64,000 bases of DNA from Neolewinella xylanilytica (GTDB lineage Bacteria > Bacteroidota > Bacteroidia > Chitinophagales > Saprospiraceae), in NCBI RefSeq assembly GCF_002934605.1, contig NZ_PTJC01000005.1, positions 992,001-1,056,000 of the forward strand, given 5' to 3'. Numbering within the stretch: the stretch's first letter is position 1; each line of letters starts with the position of its first letter. The notes under the pieces are model-generated. The model was not told the DNA's origin. It did not search any database and saw only the letters and a list, made by a program, of their open reading frames with translations. Below, piece after piece: positions 62,905-64,000 of the stretch. Position numbers and translations under genes: made by a program.

Positions 62905-63155
62905 AGCTTCACGAGCGGGTAGTTTACGGTACCGCGCCTCCGCTTACCGGGAACTCATGCCTAGTTGATTTCTGATGCAGGGAGTAGTGAAAATTAGCCT
63001 AAAGCACGACGCCCAGTCGCAAAAGCGTCATCGCCAGAGTTGCGTATTTTGTGCTTGGTGTCGGCGCACACCCGTCAATTATTTCTGGTCCATTGCGAGG
63101 GAATGCGCATGCGTTTAAGGTTAGCGGTAATTAAACAAAAGACACGTAAGAAAAA
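62905..63155. other. Gap between the recombinase and the DUF2251 gene
   Basis: About 250 bp, no gene. TTTTGTGCTTGG at 63047-63058 is repeated after the next gene (63649-63659 as TTTGTGCTTGG). The end (GGTTAGCGGTAATTAAACAA, from 63119) is AT-rich like the following gene. Confidence 0.35.
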
Positions 63156-63578
63156 ATGATGACCGATAAACCGAAGCTAATAATTTACGAAGAACAGACT
63201 TTCAAAGTTGGCGAAGACACATTCATTGACAGTGCAGCAGAAAACAACAATGCAGTTGTATTTGAAGACAATTGCGAAACTGGTTATTTTTACGCTGTGG
63301 ACAGAAATGACGACTTGAAAGTGTTAGACGGACTTCATATTTATAATGTGTCAAACGTGACTGAAAAGCACAAACCTTCGACTTTAAAAATCCTTTGGAC
63401 AGAAGACGAATCAAAAGCTTTTCTATCAATAAATAATTATTACCACGCTGTGTTTGACTTTAAGAATAAAGCTGGGTATTGTAGAAATGGGTTTCCTGAA
63501 ACAACTAATTCGTGGACAAAAATAAAAGAGCGTAAACTAACAGACACATTAATTGACGATTTATCAAAAAACAAATAA
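63156..63578 (+). CDS. DUF2251-family small protein
   Basis: 140 aa. 'NNAVVFEDNCETGYFYAVD', 'LDGLHIYNVSNVTEKHKPS' and 'INNYYHAVFDFKNKAGYCRN' are family-like blocks of DUF2251 (from memory; not searched). The function of the family is not known to me. AT-rich and compositionally unlike the core genome, with a long imperfect hairpin right behind it, which suggests transfer as a cassette-like unit. Single-gene unit. Confidence 0.75.
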   Translation: MMTDKPKLIIYEEQTFKVGEDTFIDSAAENNNAVVFEDNCETGYFYAVDRNDDLKVLDGLHIYNVSNVTEKHKPSTLKILWTEDESKAFLSINNYYHAVFDFKNKAGYCRNGFPETTNSWTKIKERKLTDTLIDDLSKNK

Positions 63579-63590
63579 CTACCCCTAAAA

Positions 63591-63702
63591 GCCGTTTGCC
63601 GCAATGGTGCCTGACGTGGTTAAATCAAGTGCAGTGCTTCTATCAACATTTGTGCTTGGTTGACAGTGAAGTGCTCCAAAATCCCCCACTGCGGCAAGCG
63701 GC
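63591..63702. repeat. Long imperfect inverted repeat behind the DUF2251 gene
   Basis: GCCGTTTGCCGCAATGG (63591-63607) is complementary to CCACTGCGGCAAGCGGC (63686-63702) with two mismatches; the 78-bp interior contains weaker symmetric pieces. The form (gene followed by a structured ~110-bp hairpin) is like an integron attC site, but the R'/R'' core heptamers are not convincing. It may instead be a MITE or a terminator-like structure. Confidence 0.45.
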
Positions 63703-64000
63703 AAAACGTTGGAACTGATTCAGTAATAGTGTTTCAGGGAGTCAACTACAGAAGATCTGGTATGGCAGGTCCATCAGGCGGTGTCAAACGGCCGCCTAGA
63801 TTTAATTAACTAACTTGGTATCGTGCTTTGAAAAATCGAGGTATTGTAATCTTTTTTCTTTTCTGATGCAGGCTTACGGCAGGTAAGTGTGATTTCCAAG
63901 TTCCTAGAAGCACATCTGGGACGAAGCACCTCTAAGGTTTCGGATGAGAGTGCCATTTTGGCAGCAAATATATATAGAGAATGTCGATTTTCGGGAACTT
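63703..64000 (+). other. Window end; open frame running off the edge
   Basis: From 63850 a plus frame stays open to the end of the window with protein-like composition ('GLRQVSVISKFLEAHLGRST', then 'SKVSDESAILAANIYREC'). It lacks an ATG; GTG (63889) is a possible start. It could be the beginning of a gene or a remnant. The stretch 63703-63849 holds nothing recognisable. Confidence 0.3.

Overview
The window looks like a chromosome segment of a marine, high-GC member of the Bacteroidota, most like Lewinella and relatives in the Saprospiria (inferred, not searched). The evidence is an ECF sigma/FecR pair beside SusC/SusD, many secreted polysaccharide enzymes with Sec or lipoprotein signals, a DUF4374 lipoprotein behind a TonB receptor, and a TTTG / TAnnTTTG promoter. 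Most genes are GC-rich. About 35.2-41.4 kb and the last ~9 kb are clearly AT-richer or mosaic. No tRNA, rRNA or CRISPR array was seen.

Layout. 0-2.2 kb: end of a membrane protein and a GH28 polygalacturonase. 2.5-6.5 kb: TonB-dependent receptor and DUF4374 lipoprotein, probably for ferric-siderophore uptake. 6.6-8.2 kb: MerC-like protein and CobW/ZNG1-type GTPase, with a 7-1-7 Zur-like operator overlapping the predicted -7 element. 8.3-16.4 kb: FecI-type sigma factor, FecR, STN-containing SusC, SusD and a calcineurin-like phosphoesterase, one regulated uptake locus. 16.5-18.7 kb: TRIC-type channel, a small membrane protein, and a 13-unit structured repeat array. 18.8-31.8 kb: carbohydrate-enzyme region with an apiosidase-like DUF5060/DUF4038 protein, an esterase, a DUF1593 hydrolase, an S1 sulfatase and a large sulfatase-GH78 rhamnosidase fusion, the architecture known from ulvan degradation. 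32.6-34.6 kb: cytochrome c and ferric-reductase-type flavocytochrome.

35.3-41.3 kb is an AT-rich defence island on the minus strand. It holds a PARIS-like pair (AriA AAA ATPase, AriB DUF4435/TOPRIM) and, downstream, a tightly coupled pair made of an 839-aa GHKL (Hsp90/sacsin-type) ATPase and an AlbA_2-HEPN protein. This second pair is my best candidate for an undescribed system.

42-55 kb returns to core-like content: GH18 chitinase, lipoproteins, AraC regulator, two GH43-type enzymes, a dicarboxylate symporter, 3-methyladenine glycosylase I and an MBL-fold hydrolase. 55.5-64 kb is a mobile-element graveyard. Inverted copies of an IS3-family left end bracket a PD-(D/E)XK protein, a methyltransferase and a decayed tyrosine recombinase. 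They are followed by a frameshifted KilA-N protein behind a perfect 30-bp palindrome, an intact tyrosine recombinase related to the decayed one, and a DUF2251 gene beside a long imperfect hairpin.

Three genes carry single-base lesions (DUF2200, an NTF2-like protein, KilA-N). These are either true pseudogenes or sequencing errors.
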